Virus record (IMG/VR): IMGVR_UViG_3300003702_000496
Span: 19,253-83,252 of that record
Reading direction: 5' to 3' (one strand)
Length of the DNA stretch: 64,000 bases
Origin: a virus
In this document: positions 1-8,197 of the stretch, one piece after another
How positions within the stretch are numbered: the first letter of the stretch is position 1
How the letters are laid out: each line of letters opens with the position of its first letter
The notes under the pieces: generated by a model
Told to the model about the DNA's origin: nothing
Database searches by the model: none
The model's input: only the letters and a program-made list of their open reading frames with translations
Translations under genes and position numbers: made by a program

Positions 1-1192
1 TACTTGGTGCTGTATGCGTCATAGCGCCTGCCGTTTCTGATAGATAAAGAGTAGACCCCGCAGTCCATGCCCAAGTATCGTCACGAATAAAACCGTGAAG
101 CAATATTGTTCCCGTCGCTGTATCGCTAATTGCGGCAGGCGCAATGCCTATTACTCTAGCAGTAGCATATGCACTCGCATCTGCCTCAACCACCTCTTGT
201 GTGACCGTGTGAACGCAAACCAAATCAAACGCTGATATTGCCCCACCAGCCAACATTTGCGCTGATAGTCCTGTATAGGTATGGTCTGCTCCTGCGAGCA
301 ACGGGGTTGACATGTCAATAGTGCTTGCATCTGAAAGACGCAAGATTGACGTTCCTGTAGGAATTTGAAAAACAGTTGTATCCGCATCGTTCTTAACGGT
401 TACATCATTTGTTGAACCCTGCCCTGTGAGGATAAGACCTTCAGCGGCAGTATAGCCCATCGTCGCATTGTCGCCAGCCGACGTATCCCCGTCTGCATTT
501 ACGGTAGAAGCTGTTACATCCCCAACAATATCAACATTGGTAGTTCCTGTCGCTACCGTTAAAACATCCGCATCTGCGTCGTTTTTAATAGTTACGTCAT
601 TGGTGGAGCCTTGACCAGTGAGGATCAGTCCTTCGGCAGCGGTATAGCCTATCGCAGAATTATCCCCCGCGGCCGTATCTCCAGCAGGCTCCACTGTACC
701 TGTAGCAGTAACATTCCCAGTTACAGCCATTGCTGTTGCTTCAATAAAAGTTTTAATACGAGATGCAGCAGTTTTTCTATTAGTACCGCCAGCTCCATCA
801 TCTACAATAAACAAGTCAGCGGCAACAACAGCAGCACCAATATCGGTTCCACCATCAATGTCTAAATCATCAATATCACCATCATATGTAGAAGCGGCAT
901 AAGTTTTAAGACGAGAAGCAGTAACCTTTCTATTAGTTCCACCAGCACCATCATCAATAATGAATAGATCAGCGTCAACAATAGCAGCACCTATATCTGT
1001 GCCACCATCAATATCTAATTCGGCAATAGCGACAGTTCCATCTGCTAAAGCTGTAGTTCCTGTAACATTTAATGCTCCAGCAACCGTTAATGTCACACCA
1101 CTTGGAACAGTAAAAGTATCACCAGAATCCCCAATGGTCGTCTCATTTCCGACGCCGGCCGGTGAGATTTTATCTACTTTTAATTCACTCAT
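1..1192 (-). CDS. Tail fibre protein with DIDGGTDIG modules, C-terminus beyond window
   Basis: The start codon is at 1192, after an upstream AGGAG; the frame stays open to the left edge, so the C-terminus is missing. The N-terminal ~55 residues are nearly identical to those of the fibre gene at 6609-7517 (MSELKV.KISPA...). Then come two copies of the shared fibre module (LDIDGGTDIGAA..., DDGAGGTNRK..., SRLKTY) and repeats of the type LILTGQGSTNDVTIKNDAD. Such low-complexity, D/G/T-rich proteins are common fibres of marine myoviruses. The role as a receptor-contacting or connecting fibre is inferred from composition and from the neighbouring fibre genes and chaperone-like gene. Confidence 0.82.
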   Translation of the reverse strand, partial: MSELKVDKISPAGVGNETTIGDSGDTFTVPSGVTLTVAGALNVTGTTALADGTVAIAELDIDGGTDIGAAIVDADLFIIDDGAGGTNRKVTASRLKTYAASTYDGDIDDLDIDGGTDIGAAVVAADLFIVDDGAGGTNRKTAASRIKTFIEATAMAVTGNVTATGTVEPAGDTAAGDNSAIGYTAAEGLILTGQGSTNDVTIKNDADADVLTVATGTTNVDIVGDVTASTVNADGDTSAGDNATMGYTAAEGLILTGQGSTNDVTVKNDADTTVFQIPTGTSILRLSDASTIDMSTPLLAGADHTYTGLSAQMLAGGAISAFDLVCVHTVTQEVVEADASAYATARVIGIAPAAISDTATGTILLHGFIRDDTWAWTAGSTLYLSETAGAMTHTAPS

Positions 1193-1229
1193 GGTTTAAT
1201 ATCTCCTATTTACTATTTATTACCAACGA

Positions 1230-1649
1230 TTAGTCCCATAGGTCTTTTCCCGGAGGAGGTGCCGTTGGCCAAATTATGTCAGTGTCGTCTTCAGCGTTTC
1301 CGGCTGCATTTAAACAGTCTGGATAACCCGCCGGAATATCGCGCAGCGCTTGGCGGTAAACGGCCCACTCCGTTTTCTTTTCTTCGCTTAATTTAGCGTC
1401 TATATTCTGCGTCCAATCAGAACTGACCAATTTACGATTTCGCAGAATACGAACTTGGTCATTAGTGTATACGATGGGCGCTGGAGCGCTAAAGTTTGAC
1501 CCATCCCAATCAAAGCCAAAAGCGGCCGCGTTGCTTGGGTCTTGCACCATTGTTGCGACTAATTCAGCAGTGAACATCTCATTGATGTCTTGATCTCCAG
1601 CATCAATAACTTCCATTACCTTGTTATCTTCTATTCTAGCGTAGCGCAT
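1230..1649 (-). CDS. Tail fibre assembly chaperone-like protein
   Basis: 139 residues. The middle and C-terminal parts carry the signature of phage tail-fibre assembly proteins: a ...QVRILRNRKLVSSDWTQN... segment followed by W..YRQALRDIPAGYPD (about residues 95-113). It directly follows the glycine-rich fibre gene, overlapping its stop by one base (1649), the usual position for a dedicated fibre chaperone. The C-terminus is proline-rich (WPTAPPPG). The family assists trimerisation of fibre tips, although some members stay bound as receptor-binding adhesins. Confidence 0.78.
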   Translation of the reverse strand: MRYARIEDNKVMEVIDAGDQDINEMFTAELVATMVQDPSNAAAFGFDWDGSNFSAPAPIVYTNDQVRILRNRKLVSSDWTQNIDAKLSEEKKTEWAVYRQALRDIPAGYPDCLNAAGNAEDDTDIIWPTAPPPGKDLWD

Positions 1650-3061
1650 TATGCGTACTCCTCTACAACGACAACCCCGTAGCCACCGCCATACGGCGTG
1701 TTGGCGATGTAGCCGCCCTCGCCGCAGCCAACAACTCTATGATTTGCCGTGCTGTTAGTGGCGCCACTGCTTTCATGCTTGCCTTGCATTCCGCCGCCCC
1801 AATATGTTGAACCTCCTGTGCCGCCGTAATCGCCACCTGACAAGCCTTGTTGACCTGTTCCTCCACCTTGGCCAGGGACGTTGATATCCCCACTCGACCC
1901 CTGACCCCCAATCCCAGGATATGCGTCACCGACATGACCGTGGGGGCCGCCGCCAGTTCCGCCCGTCGCAGAACAGTGACTGCCGAAACTAGTGGTTCCG
2001 CCAGCACTAGCTTGGTTGCTAGTCACTTGGGTTCCGCCGTTTCCAATTGTGACGCTAACTGAAGAAATAGAAGTGACATCTATTTTCTTGATTGCGGTCC
2101 CGCCACCACCGCCGCCACCGCCCCAATAGTAGCCGCCGCCACCGCCGGCACCAGTGACGTACACTATAATTTTCGTGATGCCGGATGGCTTAGTCCAAGT
2201 CCCAGTTGAAGAGAGGTATTGACAGCTTTGAAATCCACCACCACCACCAGTCTCAAACGCTGGAGGACTACCAGCACCAGTACTGGTTAAAACTTGGCCG
2301 TCAGTGCCAGTAGCAATTGCTACTGGATTGCCAGAAGCATCATAACTAATTATATTTCCATCAGTTCCAGAGGCCATCTTAGCTAAAGTTACTGCATCAT
2401 CAGCTATATGCGCCGTGTCAATTGAACCATCTACATAATGTTCTGAATCTATTTGATCATCAACTATCTTAGCGCCTATAATCGCATTCGCTGCTATCTT
2501 GGCTGTTGTTACCTGTAAATCTCCAAGGTGTGCTGTATCAATTGAACCATCTACATACATATCACTATCAATAGAATTATCAGCTAAAATAAATGTTTTA
2601 AGTCTTGAAGCCGCTGTCTTTCTATTAGTTCCACCGGCACCATCATCTACAATGAATAGATCAACGTCAACAATGGCAGCACCAATATCTGTTCCGCCAT
2701 CAATATCTATAGAAGAAAGAGTAGTGCCGCCGCCGGCGTTGATATAAGTTTTAAGTCTTGCAGCTGTTGTTTTTCTATTAGTACCACCGGCGCCATCATC
2801 AACAATCAACAAATCTGCATCAACGATATCAGCACCTATGTCTGTACCACCATCTATGTCTAATGTTGTTAATGGCGTAGTTCCAGCAGTCAACCCTGTA
2901 CCAGCACCAGTAAAGCTGGTTGCAGTAAATACACCTGTAGAACTTAATGATGCAGTTTCAGTTGCCGCGGCACTTGTTACAGTTTTAAAACTTAATGAAG
3001 AATCTGAAACAGCAGATATACCTAGACCATTACCTAGGAAAGTGGTTATAAGTTTTGACAT
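1649..3061 (-). CDS. Glycine-rich tail fibre protein
   Basis: 470 residues. The N-terminal half has two DIDGGTDIGA modules followed by a collagen-like array of ADxA/DGSIDTAHxxD repeats. The last ~200 residues form a glycine-rich domain with poly-Gly runs (GGGGGYYWGGGG), starting at TWTKPSGITKIIVYVTGAGG. The same architecture is seen in the fibre at 5767-6576 and resembles polyglycine-sandwich adhesin tips of T4-like phages, so this is probably a receptor-binding fibre. The following gene is its likely chaperone. Confidence 0.82.
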   Translation of the reverse strand: MSKLITTFLGNGLGISAVSDSSLSFKTVTSAAATETASLSSTGVFTATSFTGAGTGLTAGTTPLTTLDIDGGTDIGADIVDADLLIVDDGAGGTNRKTTAARLKTYINAGGGTTLSSIDIDGGTDIGAAIVDVDLFIVDDGAGGTNRKTAASRLKTFILADNSIDSDMYVDGSIDTAHLGDLQVTTAKIAANAIIGAKIVDDQIDSEHYVDGSIDTAHIADDAVTLAKMASGTDGNIISYDASGNPVAIATGTDGQVLTSTGAGSPPAFETGGGGGFQSCQYLSSTGTWTKPSGITKIIVYVTGAGGGGGYYWGGGGGGGGTAIKKIDVTSISSVSVTIGNGGTQVTSNQASAGGTTSFGSHCSATGGTGGGPHGHVGDAYPGIGGQGSSGDINVPGQGGGTGQQGLSGGDYGGTGGSTYWGGGMQGKHESSGATNSTANHRVVGCGEGGYIANTPYGGGYGVVVVEEYA

Positions 3062-3105
3062 GTTACAAGCTCCTCTTGTCTATTTATGTTTAAAAAATTA
3101 GGCTT

Positions 3106-4296
3106 CTATAGCTCTAAAGCTGAATTAAATGGTTCCATACCAAAAACTTTTTCACAAGCATGACAGTCCCAACATCTATTTTTACAAGTCGAAAGTATCT
3201 TGCTTAAACCTCTACCCTTCGGAGTAGCCCAGATTAATTCTATATCTTCTTGGGCATGTTGGTTCTTCGTTATATTATTTATATAGGTCCACCCCATAGG
3301 AAGCCATCGGTCCACAATATAAGGAGCTAATTCCTTCTCATAAATTTCTTCAAAACAATCAGCAAACTCAAATTCTTTTGGACTCATATCATGGGCCCCC
3401 AATACTCCAACTTTCTTACTCGCCGCGCCTGACCAACACATACGAATATTCTTCATTTCTACTGAAGGAGAAATTCTTCCACTGAATTTCATAACATCTG
3501 TATTAGTCATAAATAAATCAACAAGTTCCTTTGTTGCCATTGACATATCAGTACCTAATCTTGGTAATCTCCCCCCAACACCTCTCCATTTCGTGCATGT
3601 CTGACTAAAGGTTTGCCAATAATTAGAGTCAGATTTCTGTAATTCCTCCTGCCAAGAATCATGTTCTCTTTTGAAAGGACAACTAGGCAAACAGCTCTCA
3701 CTGGCAAGCAGAGAAACTTCACAACCTATTTTCTTGGCTTCCCGATACATCTCCTTTAGTAGATCGGAGTCTCTATTCAAAGAACGATCAAAAAGAATCG
3801 TGTTGTATCCTAATGCTGCGTAATCATAAACTTCCTGCGTTGTCTTGACTTGGTGATTAACCGTATTCTTCCACAACATTTCTGGGAACTCTGATTGCAG
3901 AACACCTAACTTCATAAGATGAGTGTTACTAATCGTACAACTTCTCACCCCAAGGTCATAATACACTTTTATATAATCAACAAATTGCTGAGTGACATCA
4001 GGGTCAGAAGCAATTTCACGCGGAATGTTCAACGAATTAACAGTTAAAGAACATTCAATCCCACAGTCATCCTGTAATCTAAGTAATTGTTCAAACTGTT
4101 TTTGAGTGGCGGCGACGCCCATAATCTCTCCGTATCGTTTATCTTCTCCTTTATAGTTATATATAAATTCAGAACCAAAATAGATATCCCGTATTTCTTT
4201 TTTATATTCAGGCGCAGAAGACTTAAACGCATTATAAAAATCTTCATGATTGGGATGGTTATCCCAATGCGCCAAGGAAAATCTTTTTTCAAACAT
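3106..4296 (-). CDS. Peptidase U32-like / cysteine-rich TIM-barrel protein
   Basis: 396 residues with no virion-protein character. A barrel-like core runs through GYNTILFDRSLNRD and GCEVSLLASESCLPSCPF; this C-x3-C region recalls the cysteine motifs of U32-family proteins, several of which act in tRNA or cofactor hydroxylation. The C-terminus has a second cluster, CKNRCWDCHAC, that could bind Fe-S or zinc. It overlaps the upstream sulfotransferase by 8 bases and sits among fibre genes, suggesting modification of surface or fibre components. Family assignment is by eye and tentative; a radical-SAM relative is the alternative. Confidence 0.45.
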   Translation of the reverse strand: MFEKRFSLAHWDNHPNHEDFYNAFKSSAPEYKKEIRDIYFGSEFIYNYKGEDKRYGEIMGVAATQKQFEQLLRLQDDCGIECSLTVNSLNIPREIASDPDVTQQFVDYIKVYYDLGVRSCTISNTHLMKLGVLQSEFPEMLWKNTVNHQVKTTQEVYDYAALGYNTILFDRSLNRDSDLLKEMYREAKKIGCEVSLLASESCLPSCPFKREHDSWQEELQKSDSNYWQTFSQTCTKWRGVGGRLPRLGTDMSMATKELVDLFMTNTDVMKFSGRISPSVEMKNIRMCWSGAASKKVGVLGAHDMSPKEFEFADCFEEIYEKELAPYIVDRWLPMGWTYINNITKNQHAQEDIELIWATPKGRGLSKILSTCKNRCWDCHACEKVFGMEPFNSALEL

Positions 4297-5341
4297 GAGC
4301 CAACTCCAATAACGGTTTCAAATGCGTCTTATATGGAAGCCATTCTGAAGTCTTACGTTTATAAATAGGAGTTTTTACTTGAGATTTAGACGCCGTATTT
4401 ACTTCACGATTATTTAGGTGAGGAGTAAAACACAAATCCTCAACGGGTATTTCCAGATACTCAAATAAACTGTTTATTGTAGATCGGGAATCTGACACAA
4501 GTTTTTTATGATGCATAATATAAATACTATCTGGATATATTTTTTCCCAGTATTTTATTAAGTCAATGTGTCTGTTATAAAAATTACCTATATCAACTAA
4601 ACTATAAGAAAACTCATTACCAGTTTCTTCCCAATCTTGTTTATAAATAGACCAACAAACATCCATAAAATTTCTTTTACAAAAAACAATCTTGGCCTCT
4701 GGTAAACATGATTTTATAAACCCAATCCACCGAAAGTTTAACGGCATTTTGTCGGTAATATAACGATTACCTTTTGTTAATAATTTTATCTTCAAAAGAT
4801 AATTACTTCGTATCGTCTTTAATACATCATGAATCTGTTCACGGCGGTTTATAATTATCGCCTCTTTATCAAACACTAGGGATGTAATTTTCAAAACTTC
4901 TTGTTCAAGAAAAGACAATTCACCACAACCTGTAACTTTAGAATGACCACAAATAATTTGTTCTGTTATAGAAGTACCAGAACGAGGCATACCTACTATA
5001 AAGATGGGAACTATTTGATTATTATCTTGGTAATCTGAAACATCTATCGGAAAAGAATTTTTTAGTTTTCTTACAACTTCAACATCTATTCTATCTATGA
5101 TTTCAAGAGGAAAAGTCGCTCGTCGTAATTTATTAGCTTTGTCCAGACAAGAGAAAGCCAGATCGAAGCTTCCATATTTGTCATAGTATTTAAATTTAGT
5201 ACGCCATTCATGGATATCCATCTCTAAATTGACGTTGACATCCATGATGTTGTCCCATACTTCGTCGGTGAAAGCCTTATCGAAGTTTCCATATTTGTCA
5301 TAGTATTTAAATTTAGTACGCCCTTCATGGATATTCATCAC
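4289..5341 (-). CDS. PAPS-dependent sulfotransferase
   Basis: 350 residues. The 5'-phosphosulfate loop is clear: PIFIVGMPRSGTSITEQII (about residues 112-130), followed by CGELSFLEQE and a 3'-phosphate-binding region KIVFCKRNFMDVCWSIYKQ. This is the TPR-type/protein sulfotransferase superfamily found in many marine phages. The first ~90 residues contain an in-frame tandem duplication (IHE.RTKFKYYDKYG.FD.AF twice). Located between two fibre gene groups, it may sulfate host surface glycans or a virion component; the substrate is unknown. Confidence 0.8.
   Translation of the reverse strand: MMNIHEGRTKFKYYDKYGNFDKAFTDEVWDNIMDVNVNLEMDIHEWRTKFKYYDKYGSFDLAFSCLDKANKLRRATFPLEIIDRIDVEVVRKLKNSFPIDVSDYQDNNQIVPIFIVGMPRSGTSITEQIICGHSKVTGCGELSFLEQEVLKITSLVFDKEAIIINRREQIHDVLKTIRSNYLLKIKLLTKGNRYITDKMPLNFRWIGFIKSCLPEAKIVFCKRNFMDVCWSIYKQDWEETGNEFSYSLVDIGNFYNRHIDLIKYWEKIYPDSIYIMHHKKLVSDSRSTINSLFEYLEIPVEDLCFTPHLNNREVNTASKSQVKTPIYKRKTSEWLPYKTHLKPLLELAHV
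5164..5338 (-). repeat. 117-bp in-frame tandem duplication within the sulfotransferase gene
   Basis: Two ~58-bp segments (5164-5221 and 5281-5338) are almost identical at the DNA level, 117 bp (39 codons) apart. They duplicate the start region of the gene, so two alternative ATG-containing copies exist. The near-identity implies a recent event. Confidence 0.85.
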
Positions 5342-5367
5342 TAAACCCTAAACCCCAATAGGTTTAT

Positions 5368-5754
5368 TCAAAGGCCTTCAACGGGAGGGTCAGGATCATT
5401 AACTTTAGGTACTTCATTTTTTACCGCTGTAATTTTATCCTTCCATTCTGTTGTTCCATTAATCTGATCCCAATACATCATATCCAACTGCGCCTGGATA
5501 CTACCATATTTACTCTCGCGACCTATCTCCATTGCTACTCGTAGGCCTTTAGGACTTTTGTTATATTCATATTCTTCACGATATATTTTGTAGTCATCAT
5601 CTTCTAAAATACGGTCGCCGTTTTGCACTACGGTGTCATCTGGTTTGCTAATCCATTTTAAATTGGGATGGACTTCAAATTCGCCATCGTCACCAACAAT
5701 ATCAACTATTATGCCAGGGTCATCACCTGTATCTGCCCAATATAAAATTTTCAT
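5368..5754 (-). CDS. Putative tail fibre accessory protein
   Basis: 128 residues, acidic N-terminus (YWADTGDDPGIIVDIVGDDG). The C-terminal part, SIQAQLDMMYWDQINGTTEWK followed by ...AVKNEVPK, resembles the small proteins encoded after fibre genes in marine myoviruses. It lies 12 bases downstream of a glycine-rich fibre, mirroring the fibre/chaperone pair at 1649/1230. No catalytic motif is visible; a chaperone role is inferred from position only. Confidence 0.5.
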   Translation of the reverse strand: MKILYWADTGDDPGIIVDIVGDDGEFEVHPNLKWISKPDDTVVQNGDRILEDDDYKIYREEYEYNKSPKGLRVAMEIGRESKYGSIQAQLDMMYWDQINGTTEWKDKITAVKNEVPKVNDPDPPVEGL

Positions 5755-5766
5755 TTTTATTCTCCT

Positions 5767-6576
5767 TTACTTATACTCATACACAAGAACGCACCCACCG
5801 TGAATAAGGACCATCGCGCTATATCCGTTTGCAACTGCGCCGCCCGCAGCACCATAAGCACCTCCAGCATTGCGTACCGTGGTATTTGGTCCTGTTCTTG
5901 TTCCACCCATACCGCCACCAAAATAACTAGGAGCTCCTGCCGAGGAGTTATTGGATGTTCCTGTGTAATCACATTCACCAGCACCGCCGCGCATATTGAA
6001 ATGCCCGCCCGTGCCTATGCCTCCTATACCTCCATTCCCGGCCGATGACGCCTTCGATCCGCCTGTTGCAGAACAATGAGTACCAAAACTAGTAGTTTGA
6101 CCAACAGTATTAGCTGCTGGCGCGCCGGCCACAGTAACCGTCACACTGGATATATTAGTAACATCTATAAACCTTTCTGAATATCCACCTGCGCCGGGCC
6201 CTTCGCCGCCATTGCAATTACTAGCTCCTCCTCCAACTAATTTTACATGTACACTTTTTATTCCAGAAGGTTTTGTCCACGTTTGAGAAGATTGAGTTGT
6301 GCCGCTACTCACAAAAGTCTGCATAGACGCCATACCGCCGCCGGCCGCGGTGCTCATAGTTGGAGGCGCTCCAGCACCAGCCGAAGTTAATACTTGATCA
6401 GCGCTGCCAGTAGCAATTGCTACTGGATTGCCAGAAGCATCATAGCTAAGAATATTTCCATCAGTGCCAGAGGCCATCTTGGCTAAAGTTATTGCATTAT
6501 CAGCAATCGCTGCTGATGGTATCTCACCTGTTAATTGAGTGCCAAAATCATATTTTAATGAAGCATATGTTGCCAT
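5767..6576 (-). CDS. Glycine-rich tail fibre protein (second copy type)
   Basis: 269 residues; a shorter paralogue of the 1649-3061 protein. It shares AITLAKMASGTDGNI.SYDASGNPVAIATG, then WTKPSGIKSVHVKLVGGG and a glycine-rich tip containing SFGTHCSATGG. The tips differ in sequence while the TWTKPSG and HCSATGG landmarks are retained, as expected for exchangeable receptor-binding domains. Confidence 0.8.
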   Translation of the reverse strand: MATYASLKYDFGTQLTGEIPSAAIADNAITLAKMASGTDGNILSYDASGNPVAIATGSADQVLTSAGAGAPPTMSTAAGGGMASMQTFVSSGTTQSSQTWTKPSGIKSVHVKLVGGGASNCNGGEGPGAGGYSERFIDVTNISSVTVTVAGAPAANTVGQTTSFGTHCSATGGSKASSAGNGGIGGIGTGGHFNMRGGAGECDYTGTSNNSSAGAPSYFGGGMGGTRTGPNTTVRNAGGAYGAAGGAVANGYSAMVLIHGGCVLVYEYK

Positions 6577-6608
6577 TTTCTTTACCCCTCCCTAGGGAGC
6601 CTCCCTAT

Positions 6609-7517
6609 TTATTTTTCTGTTAATAACCAGCCTTGAGTTGAATCTACATAAACTAATTCAAGTCCGGCTCGTTCTGTTGTAACTGTCATATCTGCACTTG
6701 CTCCAGCAATCTTTTCTGAATTTCTTCCAACTGTACAAGTATTGCTATCAAATGTTCCAGCATAATCAATTATACGAACATAATCTCCAATACTAGGAGA
6801 AGCTGGTAATGTCATTGTAAATGCTGAAGATGTTGTATTGACAAAATATCCATTTCCTGAAACCATTGTTGTTGCACCAGTTACGACTGCTTGCCATTGA
6901 ACACCGCCAGGATTATAAGTTTTTAATCTCGAAGCAGCAACTTTTCTATTGGTTCCCCCAGCACCATCATCTATAATAAACAAATCTGCATCTACAATAT
7001 CTGCACCAATATCTGTACCACCATCAATATTTAGATTGGCAATAGGAACTTCACCAGCAGCATCTTCGACATAAGTTTTAAGACGAGAAGCAGCTACCTT
7101 ACGGTTAGTTCCACCAGCACCATCATCAATAATCAACAAATCTGCATCAACGATAGCAGCACCAATATCAGTTCCACCATCAATATCTAGATTGACAAGA
7201 CTAAACGCACCAGCACTAGCACCAACATAAGTGGCAAATCTTCCTGCCGTTGTTTTCCTATTCGTTCCACCAGCACCATCATCAATGATCAATAAATCTG
7301 CATCAACAATTGCAGCACCAATATCAGTTCCACCGTCAATATCTAATTCGGCAATAGCGACAGTTCCATCTGCTAAAGCTGTAGTTCCTGTAACATTTAA
7401 TGCTCCAGCAACCGTTAATGTCGCACCACTTGGGACAGTAAAAGTATCACCAGAATCCCCAATGGTCGTCGCTGTTCCACTTGCGGGTGAGATTTTATTT
7501 ACTTTTAGTTCACTCAT
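6609..7517 (-). CDS. Tail fibre protein with three DIDGGTDIG modules
   Basis: 302 residues. After an N-terminus shared with the gene starting at 1192, three consecutive ~40-residue modules (.L.IDGGTDIGA.IVDADL, IDDGAGGTNRK, RLKTY) follow, then a short C-terminal domain (SPSIGDYVRIIDYAGTFDSN) of the type found at the ends of marine phage fibres. It sits behind a TATAAATA late promoter. Likely a structural fibre segment. Confidence 0.78.
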   Translation of the reverse strand: MSELKVNKISPASGTATTIGDSGDTFTVPSGATLTVAGALNVTGTTALADGTVAIAELDIDGGTDIGAAIVDADLLIIDDGAGGTNRKTTAGRFATYVGASAGAFSLVNLDIDGGTDIGAAIVDADLLIIDDGAGGTNRKVAASRLKTYVEDAAGEVPIANLNIDGGTDIGADIVDADLFIIDDGAGGTNRKVAASRLKTYNPGGVQWQAVVTGATTMVSGNGYFVNTTSSAFTMTLPASPSIGDYVRIIDYAGTFDSNTCTVGRNSEKIAGASADMTVTTERAGLELVYVDSTQGWLLTEK

Positions 7518-7538
7518 GGTTTACTATCTCCTATTTAC

Positions 7539-7546
7539 TATTTATA
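7539..7546 (-). promoter_or_regulatory. T4-type late promoter TATAAATA
   Basis: TATAAATA on the minus strand, 22 bases before the fibre start at 7517, with AGGAG between them. It matches the T4 late consensus. Confidence 0.7.
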
Positions 7547-7560
7547 TAGCATAGTTATTT

Positions 7561-8154
7561 TTAAATTACTTCTAAATCGCCGGTCACATTAACGGTGCCG
7601 GTGACGGTCATACTATTTAGAACAGCTAAAAAGCCAGTCACAGTAACAGTAACTCCAGAACTAACAGTTAATGGGCCTGTTGCACTAGCGTTAGTTCCGC
7701 TTGCGATTGTGACATTGTTATCTAATGTTGCAGTATTTACCCTAAATACATCATCAAGTCCATCATCCGAATCGCCGCCGATTTCGCCAGCGCTCCTACC
7801 GAAAAAATAACCAGCACCACCACCGACATAAGTTTTAAGTCTTGCAACTGTTGTTTTTCTATTGGTGCCGCCAGCACCATCATCAATAATCAACAAATCT
7901 GCATCAACGATAGCAGCACCTATGTCTGTCCCACCATCTATGTCTAATGTTGTTAATGGCGTAGTTCCAGCAGTCAACCCTGTACCAGAACCACTGAAAG
8001 AAGTAGTTCCTGTAACAGTTAAATCACCTCCCACAGTTAAATCACCAGAAACAGTGTTTGGCGCAGTAATACCACTAACATCAGAAACCAAATTATTAAA
8101 TTGGATTCTAAATTCTTCTAAACTATTAGTTGGAAGGATTGAACTCGTTGCCAT
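7561..8154 (-). CDS. Short tail fibre protein
   Basis: 197 residues. The N-terminus (LEEFRIQFNNLVSDVSGI) differs from the other fibres and may be the attachment domain. It is followed by one DIDGGTDIGAAIVDADLLI module and valine/threonine-rich beta-helical sequence (TVTVTGFLAVLNSMTVTGTV). Preceded by a TATAAATA box; adjacent to the giant structural gene. Confidence 0.75.
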   Translation of the reverse strand: MATSSILPTNSLEEFRIQFNNLVSDVSGITAPNTVSGDLTVGGDLTVTGTTSFSGSGTGLTAGTTPLTTLDIDGGTDIGAAIVDADLLIIDDGAGGTNRKTTVARLKTYVGGGAGYFFGRSAGEIGGDSDDGLDDVFRVNTATLDNNVTIASGTNASATGPLTVSSGVTVTVTGFLAVLNSMTVTGTVNVTGDLEVI

Positions 8155-8173
8155 TTTTAATTCCTTATTATTC

Positions 8174-8181
8174 TATTTATA
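8174..8181 (-). promoter_or_regulatory. T4-type late promoter TATAAATA
   Basis: TATAAATA on the minus strand, 20 bases upstream of the start at 8154, with AAGGAA as ribosome binding site. Confidence 0.7.
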
Positions 8182-8197
8182 ACGTATTATACATCAT

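Noticed and set aside
611-8182. Plus-strand open frames across the tail-fibre genes
   Set aside because: They are antisense mirrors of the repetitive, stop-poor fibre modules.
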